Below, piece by piece: positions 1 through 9,940 of a DNA stretch of 21,336 nt (the first letter of the stretch is position 1; every line of letters starts with the position of its first letter). The translations under genes and the position numbers were made by a program. Origin of the DNA: Phoronis ovalis (Eukaryota; Phoronida; Phoronidae); contig JAOXYB010102494.1 in the NCBI GenBank assembly GCA_028565635.1, positions 1 through 21,336 of the forward strand, given 5' to 3'. The notes under the pieces are model-generated. The model did not search any database and was not told the origin of the DNA. It saw only the letters and a program-made list of their open reading frames with translations.

Positions 1-100
1 ACATGTATAGTGACTGAATGATAGTACCCCAGCCTGTTATCATGCTTAAATGTTTGGATGACAAGTGAATACCGAAATTAAGTGTGTATACTTAACTTAC

Positions 101-280
101 TTGTACCAATAACGGGTTTGTTCGTTATAGGTCTTCTAGTTGTAATCTTTGGTTTAAGTGTCCCGGTGCTGCAAACGTTGCAACTTTGCTTACAATATGT
201 AAGCATATAACCAGGGTTTCTGTTACATTCTCCATTCCTTGCCCAATACGCACAACTCTGATGCATATCCTGACAACCTC
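101..280 (-). CDS. Exon 8 of the minus gene: ShK domain and repeated linker
   Basis: 180 nt, phase 1 on both sides (acceptor TTCTTAG|GA, donor ACAA|GTAAGT), so a symmetrical 1-1 module. Six cysteines (residues 270, 277, 286, 297, 301, 304) with NPGYM and YCKQSC between them fit the ShK/ShKT family, a common C-terminal domain of cnidarian and nematode astacins. Here it is most likely a substrate- or matrix-binding module, not a toxin. The linker after it nearly repeats the linker before it, which suggests further copies outside the window. Confidence 0.88.
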
Positions 281-3200
281 CTAAGAAACAGTATATTTTA
301 TTGCTTTAACGACATTTAAAGATATCAGGTCTCAGATCCATCTGATCAATCTGGAAAAATATTCCGAAATATATTATCGAAACAAAAGGTATGCTAACAT
401 AGATGTTCCTACCTATAACAGGTTTCTGTGTAATAGGTTCTCTAGTTGTAACCTTAGGTGGAAGTGTTGCCGTTGTACTGCATTTGTATAAGCGGTTTAT
501 CTTTACAATATCTGTGTTAGAAAATCCCTAATAAAATGCAATAGAAGAAACAAGTGTTACATTTCAGTTCTACCCGTACGATAGCTCCCCAACGATAACC
601 CAAACCTTTCATTATATATGTTGCTGACGTAGACTCAGTATTCGCATAATACGAGACGTATTTCTATCATTCTGTCCTGCCAGAGTTTATCTATAGTCCG
701 CTACAAGCAAAACAAGCTCTCTGGCGATATATTCAGAATGAGTCATCATGATAGAATAGCCGTAGTTGGCGATGATGCATTTCTATGACCACAATAGTGA
801 TGTACATTGTATGTGTGCAAATTTTGCACATTCGTGAATTATCTTCAGTTTTTAGTTCCCCAGCTCGGATGACTAAGTAATGATTCCCCCCTTTCCAAAT
901 TACAGACATTAATATTATTTATACATTAAGAGGAATCTTGTAAACAGAAAAAGTGACACAAATCTTATTGCTTGTGTACATGTAAACCTGAGTTTTGTCA
1001 AGCGTTAGAAATGAACGTTTTCCAAAGTGTAGAGTTTGTTCCAGGCCTATTATATCTCAAATATAACAACATATAGTGTTATTACTTTTCGGCCGTTCCA
1101 TTTATAATCAGATACAATCAGTTATAATTATCTAGTGATATGTCTGTTACTCATGATTTTATTAATTATCTTGGGGAACATATTATACAGAAAACTGTCT
1201 AGCCTTTTCTGCCCACTCTTACCACTCTGTTTCCAATAGTGGCTCTTTGTTGCCTGGGAGAAATCGTTGGCTGCCCGTTTCTGGAGAAGGCGTGTGAAGA
1301 ATAATGCATCACGCTTCCATAATCATATTTTACGCCAAGATCTTGTATTTGTTGAACGGTGTATTTCACAAAATTGTGCTCCACGCCTAAGAAGTAAAAT
1401 AGCCTTCTAAAGAACTGGACAGTGTCTTAGCTTATTTGGCATTAATTCGTTTGATTTATTAGTTAGCGTAAACTTGCATTTGCGGTATTGGTCACACGGT
1501 TAGCACAAAATATGACAACTGACAAATTATTTTTGAATAAACTTAAAAGTTAAATATTTTTTACCTGGTGAGATATTTCCATAATTGATTGTCACATAGC
1601 TGTCACGATCTGTTCTGCATTGTTCATGATGGAATCCGACAGCGTGCATCATCTCATGAATAACAGTTCCCTTTCCAGTACAGCCACGACCAAGGGATAG
1701 ATCTTGCTTACGACCAGTCCGGCCGACGCTGGAGTAACAGCTATAATTAAAATAAACGTAGTGGTACGTGAGATCAATATTCATCTTAGTGGGAGTTTTC
1801 ATGACACTACTAAAATAAGAATAACAGCACGCCATGAGTCTGAGAAGGTACATAACACTAACGGATGGATTTAATGAGACTGGTCATGAGTGGATATGAT
1901 TTAATCAGTCATAGTCAGCCATTAAGTGGTTAAGATTAAAAATAAGAGTGGACATAAATGTATGCATGCACTTTAACAAGTGTATATTGAATGATCGACA
2001 CCATGTGAGACAGTTGCCCAGACATTAAAATCAAGATATTATTACACTAGATCAGGTTACAATAAGTTTTTTTATAAAAGTAGAATAATTATAATACCAT
2101 CATCATAGCCGGGAAAATGCAAATCAATGTTTGTCAATTTAATGCATCAGCATCTGAGTGCAGGTAACTCTGAAAAATCTATAAGGAGTTTTTGATTCTC
2201 CGGTACTAAATTAAATTCACAAGTCTGTTGAGGATGATTTGCTACCTAAGTTTCTAGATTTAATTAGTTTTTTTACTTTTCTTCGAATTCTGACAAGATA
2301 TTTATAAAATTACAATGTAGAAGCATTGACTGCTCATACCCTCCTCCACGTATTATGTTCACGTATGCGGTGTCTCTTGAGGTCCTTTTAACCCATTGTA
2401 TGCACGTGTGTTTGGTATAATCTTCAATGGCCTGCTGTATTCTTTGTTTATCATTGGAGGCTATAAAGACATATTTTATACGTGTAGCCGCAGCAGCCAG
2501 ATTGTTTGGCTTGCTTTTATAAAACACTATTAATTAATTTCAATATGTTTCACTTTCTATATAAATATAATTGGCTTTCGCAGAGATTGCGAAGCAGGAT
2601 ACTATGGGGGGGGGGGTCTATGCACAGTTTTCAAGGTAATAACTTCTGTCTGGTACAATCGATGTTGGACATTAAATTTACTTCTAACATGGAATACTAG
2701 TTGTACACAAAGAATTATTTTCATTTTCTACCTTAAGGAACAGATGTAACAGTAACTTACTAAACTGGCTTTCGTAGTTTGGATCAAATTGGTAAGGAAC
2801 TCTTCCATTTGGCCAAGTGTTTGTTCTGATGGCGTTTCTTTTCTATGGGATAACACAATAGAAGCACGATTTGAAGGAGCAGAATGATTCATTCCAATTA
2901 AAAATGACGAGACTAGAAAATAAAGTACATTTTACGGTTTTACGCAAAACATCTTCACTACTATCTCTACGAAATGAAATGATACTTTTTATATTTTTTT
3001 CATTGATAAAGATACGAGTTTCTTATAAGTAACACCTACTATTTCATTTTCTAACAAATTAATTTTAAAATAAATCATTTCCGGTACTTACATTAGGATC
3101 AAAATCTATGATCATATCACCTTGAAATAACCCTCCCCTTTCATCAGGATTGTCCAGTCGATCTTCACTTACATCTATTGTTGGATCCTGTACAAATAAA

Positions 3201-3530
3201 TAAATATTTAGCATCAGAAATTTATAACAGCGTTGTAGCTTTTTTTCATTTAAACATATAATATATAACGCTTGTGTAATGTTTTTCGGGTACTTATGCA
3301 ACAATAACGTGAGATAGTAGCATTAACGGAAATGTTTTTACGAAAACAAGTGCTGTCCTAAATATATTTGTTGGGTTTCAAATTGAGATATTTATTGATC
3401 TTCTCTTCTAAATTTGTTCTTTTATCAAGAGTTCGTTACAATAAAATATACATTTACATAAACAATATAAAGAAATACTCACTGGTCGACCCAACGCTAC
3501 CCCAATACATACAAATAGCAGCAATATCAT
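101..3530 (-). CDS. Secreted astacin metalloprotease with ShK domain(s), 3' end beyond the window
   Basis: Spliced CDS, exons in transcription order: 3530-3483, 3187-3092, 2842-2761, 2460-2340, 1740-1565, 1386-1223, 527-413, 280-101. They total 982 nt, or 327 codons plus one base, and every junction is GT-AG and in phase. Order: signal peptide (residues 1 to about 15), propeptide with LFQGDM switch motif, astacin domain (about 50-245), Thr/Pro linker, ShK domain (270-304), second Thr/Pro linker. Zinc ligands are His144, His148 and His154 with catalytic Glu145; the Met-turn is Met201 followed by Tyr203. It should be a secreted zinc endopeptidase made as a zymogen. The last exon ends in a strong donor (GTAAGT) in phase 1, so more domains and the stop lie left of position 1. 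I chose ATG 3530 over in-frame ATG 3593 because it gives a compact signal peptide like the neighbour's and leaves room for a 5' UTR below the TATA-like box. The divergent paralogue starts at 4795. The family call is secure; the substrate is unknown. Confidence 0.9.
413..527 (-). CDS. Exon 7 of the minus gene: end of astacin domain and Thr/Pro linker
   Basis: Starts in phase 0 after TTATTAG with [16 protein letters not shown], the C-terminal helix and last disulfide cysteine of the astacin domain. It continues into a Thr/Pro-rich linker ([18 protein letters not shown]) and ends at ATAG|GTAGGA in phase 1. The exon is too short to stand out as an open frame. I found it by matching the corresponding plus-strand exon, 8592-8715. 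Confidence 0.88.
528..1222 (-). other. Intron 6 of the minus gene (695 nt)
   Basis: Phase-0 intron between the Met-turn exon and the exon for the last astacin helix. Both strands were read and I see no coding motif or RNA gene, only AT-rich sequence with short palindromic bits such as GTGCAAATTTTGCAC near 814. Confidence 0.6.
1223..2842 (-). CDS. Exons 3-6 of the minus gene: astacin catalytic domain
   Basis: Exons 2842-2761, 2460-2340, 1740-1565 and 1386-1223. The mature enzyme probably begins after Lys-Arg at [17 protein letters not shown]. Visible hallmarks are [32 protein letters not shown], the remainder of the signature [12 protein letters not shown], and YDYGSVMHY at the Met-turn. Four cysteines match the family's two disulfides. 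The fifth, in [10 protein letters not shown], is extra and is shared with the plus gene. Against the plus gene, exon 4 matches at 30 of 39 whole codons and exon 5 at 51 of 59, counted by eye. Confidence 0.93.
1741..2339 (-). other. Intron 4 of the minus gene (599 nt)
   Basis: Phase-2 intron inside the RGGG|CYSS motif, at the same position as the 1269-nt intron 6177-7445 of the plus gene. No coding potential or recognisable repeat was seen. Confidence 0.6.
2606..2616. repeat. G11 homopolymer
   Basis: Eleven consecutive G on the plus strand inside intron 3 of the minus gene, so the pre-mRNA would carry a C run. It is a likely indel hot spot and a site of assembly error. Confidence 0.9.
3092..3187 (-). 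CDS. Exon 2 of the minus gene: propeptide with aspartate switch
   Basis: Thirty-two codons, phase 0 on both sides (acceptor TACAG|GAT, donor AAT|GTAAGT). It contains the acidic stretch NPDERGGLF followed by QGDMIIDFD. The F-x-G-D motif is the part of astacin propeptides whose Asp occupies the active-site zinc in the zymogen; this role comes from family knowledge. The plus-gene exon is one codon longer and very similar. Confidence 0.85.
3483..3530 (-). CDS. Exon 1 of the minus gene: signal peptide
   Basis: Sixteen codons beginning [14 protein letters not shown], a short hydrophobic core with small residues before the likely cleavage site. The donor is CCA|GTGAGT, phase 0, the same position and phase as exon 1 of the plus gene. 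An in-frame ATG at 3593 would add 21 residues including several Arg/Lys. It remains possible as an alternative start. Confidence 0.75.
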
Positions 3531-3621
3531 CTTCACCAACTTACACGATCGGTACCGCAGTAATGTGAAGACAACGAACGGCAAAAGTTCCATTATTTAA
3601 CCGATATGCCTTGGAATTCGA

Positions 3622-3629
3622 GATATACC
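3622..3629 (-). promoter_or_regulatory. TATA-like box of the minus gene
   Basis: GTATATCT on the minus strand. A start site about 30 bases downstream falls at or next to ATG 3593, so translation would more plausibly begin at ATG 3530. A second AT-rich word, TTAAATA, at 3594-3600 is an alternative. Confidence 0.35.
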
Positions 3630-4734
3630 CTTGTGTGCAGACCTTCGTTCTAGTACGACTCCAGAATGTTAGTACACCGCTGAATGGGATCAGGAAATTT
3701 AATGTTGGGTTTAAAATATGTCTGTTGCTGACAACTTCTTTATTTTATCTAGTGGAAATATAAAAGTAGAATTTCTACCAAATAAGGTTTCTTCATGCTC
3801 ATCATGATGGATTGAACATGAATACCAACACTGTTATGGGTGGGGTATAGTATGCACCAAGGCACTTCTTTATCTATCTACTACGTATTCACTCAGCTGG
3901 GCGTGTGTGCAAGTGAATTTGCAAAATTGTGCAAGTGACGTATTGCTCAATTAAATTGCTTTTATCTTATTTTAAATCTACAGTATTATGTACATGTATA
4001 CCAAAATAAAGTAAAAGAAATCACTGAAAACAAAGGGACATCACTTTTACATGTAGTATATATAGTACAAGCGCTGTGTTGCTTTTCCCGTTACTATGGA
4101 GGTTTGGCAATGTACATTACGCATTGATTACGTCTGAACTTGAAGGAGTGCCTCAAATGAATATCTTGTACATGTCACTTACTGATAAGTTATTATACAC
4201 GTGACTGAAATGTTTGCTGCTTCAAGTTTTAATTTATATGCACATCGATATATATGCATAGGGAGTATTTTTTTAGTGTAGTCTGTGCATAAACTACACA
4301 TAGAGGTCTGTCTAAGTACGCGAATCCTCCATTAATTGCGTACTTATTACCTACCATAGGAACAATGTTTCCTACTTTTCACTGAAATGTAACCTACTCA
4401 GAAAAAATGTTTGTACAGAAAGATGGACGATTAACGGTTCGAGTACGCGCTGGTTAGGTATAGGTCTGACATAATTAAATACAAGTTAAATATTTCTGTA
4501 TTTTACAACAAATGCAATTGGTTAACTACATGAAAAACAAAACAAAGTTCAGTTCTAGTATGGTGTAAAAGTATATTATCTCTTTTAACACATATGCTCA
4601 TTCTTGTACCTTCCGCCTGACCTACAGTAGGAGGAATATAGGTGGCACTCGTGTGTACATCCAGATAACGCACCCTCTGAGCTGGGGGATATGTGCTTTA
4701 TCTTAACATATGTGCATCGGCACTATACACTTGA

Positions 4735-4744
4735 CTATAAATGG
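4735..4744 (+). promoter_or_regulatory. TATA box of the plus gene
   Basis: CTATAAATGG about 55-60 bases before the ATG. Transcription starting roughly 30 bases downstream would give a 5' UTR of about 30 nt. Confidence 0.55.
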
Positions 4745-4794
4745 CAAATGAACGTAGGTAGTTATCTTTTCTGAACAACTGTTCCTTTGGAAAG

Positions 4795-5202
4795 ATGGAG
4801 GCGAGACTGCTGATTTTCTTATTCATTGGGCTAGTTGCATCGCGACCTGTGAGCCTTTACGTTTTTATGTCTATTTTATTCTTTTTTCTTTTCAACATGT
4901 TCAAGTTATACATGTGCAGTTTCCTGCAAATCAGTACTATGAGAAAGAAAGTATTGAAAACACAAATATTTTTGTCAGTATGTTTTGTATATTAAATTTT
5001 GAACGCAACCTAGCTCACTAATTGTTTTTAATAAATAATAAAAAGTACAATTAGAATACGGAAATTAAAACACGATCTAAAATTGTACGTATATACTTCG
5101 CAGGATCCACAGATAAATGTGAGTGCGGAAGACCGTGAAGACAACCCAGATGAAAGGGGTGATTTGTTTGAGGGTGACATGGTCATAGATTTTGATCCTG
5201 AC
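4795..5202 (+). CDS. Exons 1-2 of the plus gene: signal peptide and propeptide
   Basis: Exon 1 (4795-4848) encodes [18 protein letters not shown], with donor CCT|GTGAGC in phase 0. Exon 2 (5104-5202) encodes 33 residues with an NVS glycosylation sequon at Asn23, the acidic stretch NPDERGDLF, and [10 protein letters not shown]. Asp43 of the FEGD motif is the expected zinc-blocking residue of the zymogen. Both phases match the minus gene. Confidence 0.9.
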
Positions 5203-8200
5203 GTAAGAACGTGGTTAATAATCCATTTACTCGTGCATGAACAATCATATAAGGAGAAATTAAAGTGAAGTAAAAAGGGAAAGAAAAAGTGTTTTATCTA
5301 TCAATAACACTGTACAGAAATGTTCTGTTTTGTCGTTTTATTAACTTTATAAGAAATATAAATTATAACACGTGTCACGGCTTTTGGTTTACAAAAAGGA
5401 TTTTTAGAAGAATCAGACTGACAACAGATAAGCAATTTTTTGCTCTTTGAAAATTGAATTTATTGACCACTGTTATCTAAAATCCCTTCATCATATTACA
5501 TCATGCTGAACGTTTAGTTCTGATGCTATGCTTTACACTGTTGGTTTTTTAGTAATAGAACATGTACTTCAAAGTAATCTAGGTTGGATGATAAACGTAT
5601 GTTCTCTGTTATATGTAGAAAAGAAATGCTATCAAAACCAGGTTATGGCCAAATGCAAGAATTCCGTATCAGATTGATCCGGCAGCAGAAAGTCAATTTA
5701 GTGAGTATTTTATTGTATTCTTTCTTGTAAATTGCATTCTGTAAAAATACAATTATGTATAATCCGCGGTAAAATAAAATACAAATGCACGAAGGAACAC
5801 ACACATGCATAAGCATCATAAAACAGGAATTTTTATAATTCTGTCTACACTTGATCTTAAAACAGACGTCTCGTCCGCTTTACGTTCCAAGATAACACGG
5901 CTTTTCAAGATTTTTATAGCTCTAAGGCGATGATTTTTCCATTTGTCCATATAAAAATGGCTGAATAAAAATTTGAATGATGCGCTGTCAAGTACATTAT
6001 CACTTTGCAAGGCAAGTTCGTTTTTTTCAGAAAACTACATGTACACGTTTTTCAGCCTCTACCGACAAAAGTAGAATTCAGCAGGCCATCGATGACTACA
6101 ACAAGTACACCTGCATACGTTGGGTAAAAAAGACATCCACTGATGCTGCTTACGTCAATATCATTCGTGGTGGAGGGTGGGTTTTTATTTCAACTTTTAT
6201 CTAGAATTTAGGAGGTCTTTTTCGCATTACCATTTCAGAGAGAATTGGATTTGTTTAACCTCCTTTTAGATCATTGCGATAAGCTGCTCATCCTATCGAT
6301 GATGAGAGAACCCAGATGCCATGATATCGGAAATCCCTGTGTGCTGTGACAGTATACATGTAGTAGAGGGAGTGTCTGTAATTATATTACAGTTATAAAG
6401 CGAAAGAAACGTTTTGGTAATCATGAGGTCAATTATACATGCCAGTTATGTGATTTACACTCAGTTCTTTCAACTGCAAGCTTATCATAGTATATTGTAG
6501 CTGTCACCCCTTACGGCTAGCAGAATAACTGTGAACTGACTGCCACCTAATAAATACCAAAATCCACCGTAAAGCAATTCTTTCGCTATATAACTGTATT
6601 CTTCAGCATATTACATTACGCGTTAAAGTACAGTTAATCTGTACCATTTATTTTTAATAGCAAGAAAAGGCATGTCAATTATATATTTACAAAATGCAGT
6701 ACGACACAAAAATACGTTGTCATGTGAAATCATTTATCATCCCTGATACACTTATTAAGAAGTGTGTAGCATATATTTATTTAAGTAGATGATCTGAATT
6801 TTTGAGAAAAAAAGAATTGCATTTTTTTGTAGTCACTGGTTAAATATTGAATATCAAACCATTTTCAGAAAACACGTATAATTTTCAAATTATGTTTTTT
6901 TATGGAATTATGCTTCAAACGCAATACGTGTAGAAATAAAAGGCGTATTAAAACGATTTCTGGAACAAACAAGAACTTGATATTTCAAAACCCATCTAAC
7001 AGGAGCTATGTACTGAATTAGATAGTTCACTATTCATGTAAATTTATTTTATGTTATAAAGTTCGCTGCAATATTTTCCACTGCAACATATGTACAATGT
7101 ATGTATTAACTTTATATATATGAAACAGTTACTGCAAGAAATCCTAAGATTGCTAATTTTTTAAGACTTTAAAAAATGCCCATATAGTTTCGTGCCACGC
7201 ACTTGCACTGTTGTGTATTCATTTGAGTAATATTACTTTGAACCCTATGATATCTGGAAGAGTGGTGACATTTGGAAACTACAGCTTGAGTGGATTCTAA
7301 CAGAAAGAAAACAGTTGTAACAATTTAAAATGAACCAAACAAAAATAGATGGGAAATGGACCTCTAATCTAAAAAAAAAAACCTGTCGTGCTGCACATTT
7401 GTTGGGCCAGATATTGTCGCTAAAATTGAGTTACATTGTACACAGATGTTACTCCAGCGTCGGACGTACTAGCCGCAAACAAAATCTTTCTCTTGGTCGG
7501 GGTTGTACTGGAAAGGGAACAATCATTCATGAAATGATGCACGCAAGTGGATTTCATCATGAACAATGTAGAACGGACCGTGATGACCATGTTATAATCA
7601 AGTATGGTAATATTTCACCAGGTAGGTTACAATACCTTTAATAGCGTATTTTGTCCAATATTGATGACGTTGTTAATTTCAAATAAAGAAAAGTAGGCCA
7701 GCAAACCGGCACATTATAATTCCCTTCCAGAATTTAGAAAGGAGAGGCACACAGAATCGATTTGATAGAAATGCGTAAGTTAATTAAAACGCAGTTCTAA
7801 CATGTGCTCCCTTCAAGACTCTTAATGCAACAAATGCCATACCTTTGTGGTATTATTTCCGAGTTTTAACGCACAGCGTGACATACAGATAAACAAAATG
7901 GCAGCTTTCGTCTCCTATGACAGGTGTGGCTGAATTTGTGTATTCAGCCTAGGGCTACATACTAGCTAGAGCGCGATATTACTATAATTGTGAAGTGGAT
8001 TGGGAAATCTATCTTAAGCCAAATTTAGGTACTGAAAAAAGCAAGCAGTAGCGCTTACCACAGCAACTAATTTTTTTTCTTTTTTTAAGGGAAGGAAAAC
8101 AATTTTAGAAAATATACCGTGCAGCAAGTACAGGATCTTGGAGCACCTTATGATTACGGCAGTATTATGCATTATTCGTCTAAGGCCTTCTCTAAGAATG

Positions 8201-9897
8201 GACAAGCAACAATTGTACAAATACGGACAGGGACTAGGATTGGAAACAGAGCGGTGGGTGCAAGTGTTAAATTCAATTGATAAGACCTGTCTGAAGGGCT
8301 GACTAGTTGTGACTGTATACTTGAACACTGACAGGTGATGAAAGTCAAAATGTATGTGCACAATCGTAAATGCTGTCCATTTTATACCCCAAGGTACACT
8401 AGTACTAATTAAGAACTTTTGCTTGCTTTGATTGACTTGCGTCATTTTTTTCGGTTTGGTGTTTCGGTACTGTGTTGGAGATGAAACAGAATTGTAATTG
8501 CATTGGTTTGTACTAAACCTAAATTACTATAGGCTCTTTGTTTCCATTTGAATGGTAAAAACAGCTATTACATGTATTTATTTCTTTTCAGGGTTTTAGT
8601 GATATTGATATTTTCAAACTCAACAAGCTCTACAACTGCCCTAACGGCGTTACACTTCCGCCATGGGCGTTCACAAAATATACAGGAACTGTTGCTACAA
8701 CAGCACCAGCAACTAGTAAGTCCCTACAATACGCAATCACACTTTATCTTGTAGTCTTTTTTTAAGTTATTCACTGGTGAACGGCGTGTTTTTCGGTTGT
8801 CTGCTGTGAGCTATATATAGTCTTCTCTAAATGCAAAATAATACAAGTTGGCAGTAGATAGCCAATTGCAGCCATAAGTAACAACTGCATATAGTGCTGC
8901 GAACGTATGAATTAGAATTTTTTGTCTTTTCCTTTTCCTTTGGCCCCTGGGTAGCTATGGGACATCTCTATTTGAAAGTGGATATAATTTCGCCCAGAGT
9001 GAGAGAAATCACAGTTTGAAAATGTCATTTTTTATCAAAAATTGGGCTAGGGGATTATATCCAAGCCTAGAACGCCACCCAGTTTTCTGTGTATTTCTCA
9101 CTGATCCCACCTATGTGGTTTGCTGAGTTCACACAAAAGTTAGTTGGTTAAAACTGCACGAAAAATCGAGAGTAGGCAGGAGACATGATTATCTTTATTT
9201 GTCACTGAACAGAATTTTCCGCGAATAGTTAGTCTATTAATACTAGAAGACAATACGTTACTATTGAGGTGGAAGGGAAAATCATGCCATGTAATACGTC
9301 ATTTAATTATGTCATACCAACAGCAATCAAATTTTACAGTTATTTCGATGTACGATATTTATATGCCAAGAATGATGAGTCGAAACTTAAATAAGTGCTG
9401 ATTGCTGATATCACCCATTTAAATAAACGTACATCCTTTTTAGCTGCAGCTCCCAAAGTTGTGATTGGTAAATTCAATTGCAACTTTGATTCCAGCGATT
9501 GTGGTTTTGCTCAGGACAGAAAAGATAAATTTGATTGGACAAGAAAGACTGGAAATACTCCTTCTGCAAACACTGGACCTACCACTGACCACACAAGTGG
9601 AAAAGGTTTTAGCTTAACTAAGGCTATCTATTTTCGTTTTTTCTTCTATATGTTATGTTAAAATTAATATTTGAAGAATGAATCACTTCAGGCATTCATA
9701 AACTTACATTAGCGAAAATAGCCTGTGTTGTATTGCATTATAGTTCGATTTAAGGTTTTGTGCGCCAGCAAAGTCTACGGCATTAACAATTTTGATAAAT
9801 CATTAGTTAGAAGTGAAGTGCAATTTTTAAATTTAAGAGTCGGTTTTGTAAATATATATATGTATATAAAGGTCATTATTTCAAAAATATGTATATT

Positions 9898-9940
<43 letters not shown>

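Larger units (their letters stand above)
3594..4794. promoter_or_regulatory. Shared divergent intergenic/promoter region
   Basis: About 1.2 kb between the two start codons with no coding content. TATA-like boxes lie near both ends: GTATATCT at about 3622-3629 for the minus gene and CTATAAATGG at 4735-4744 for the plus gene. TTATCT/AGATAA (GATA-type) words occur at 3745, 3870, 3962, 4663, 4698 and 4762. In AT-rich DNA several are expected by chance, so shared GATA control is only an inference. Confidence 0.5.

Noticed and set aside
481-527. Apparent decayed second ShK (YCKDK in one frame)
   Set aside because: In the correct frame this stretch is the intact last astacin helix, [11 protein letters not shown], so it is not a broken ShK copy.
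6031-6055. Upstream acceptor TTTTTTTCAG before plus exon 4
   Set aside because: It adds 25 bases and shifts the frame. The acceptor at 6055 matches the paralogue exactly in length and phase.
8014-8445. 143-codon open frame on the minus strand
   Set aside because: It lies opposite the Met-turn exon and flanking introns, shows no motif, and overlaps a second frame. A shadow open frame is the simplest reading.
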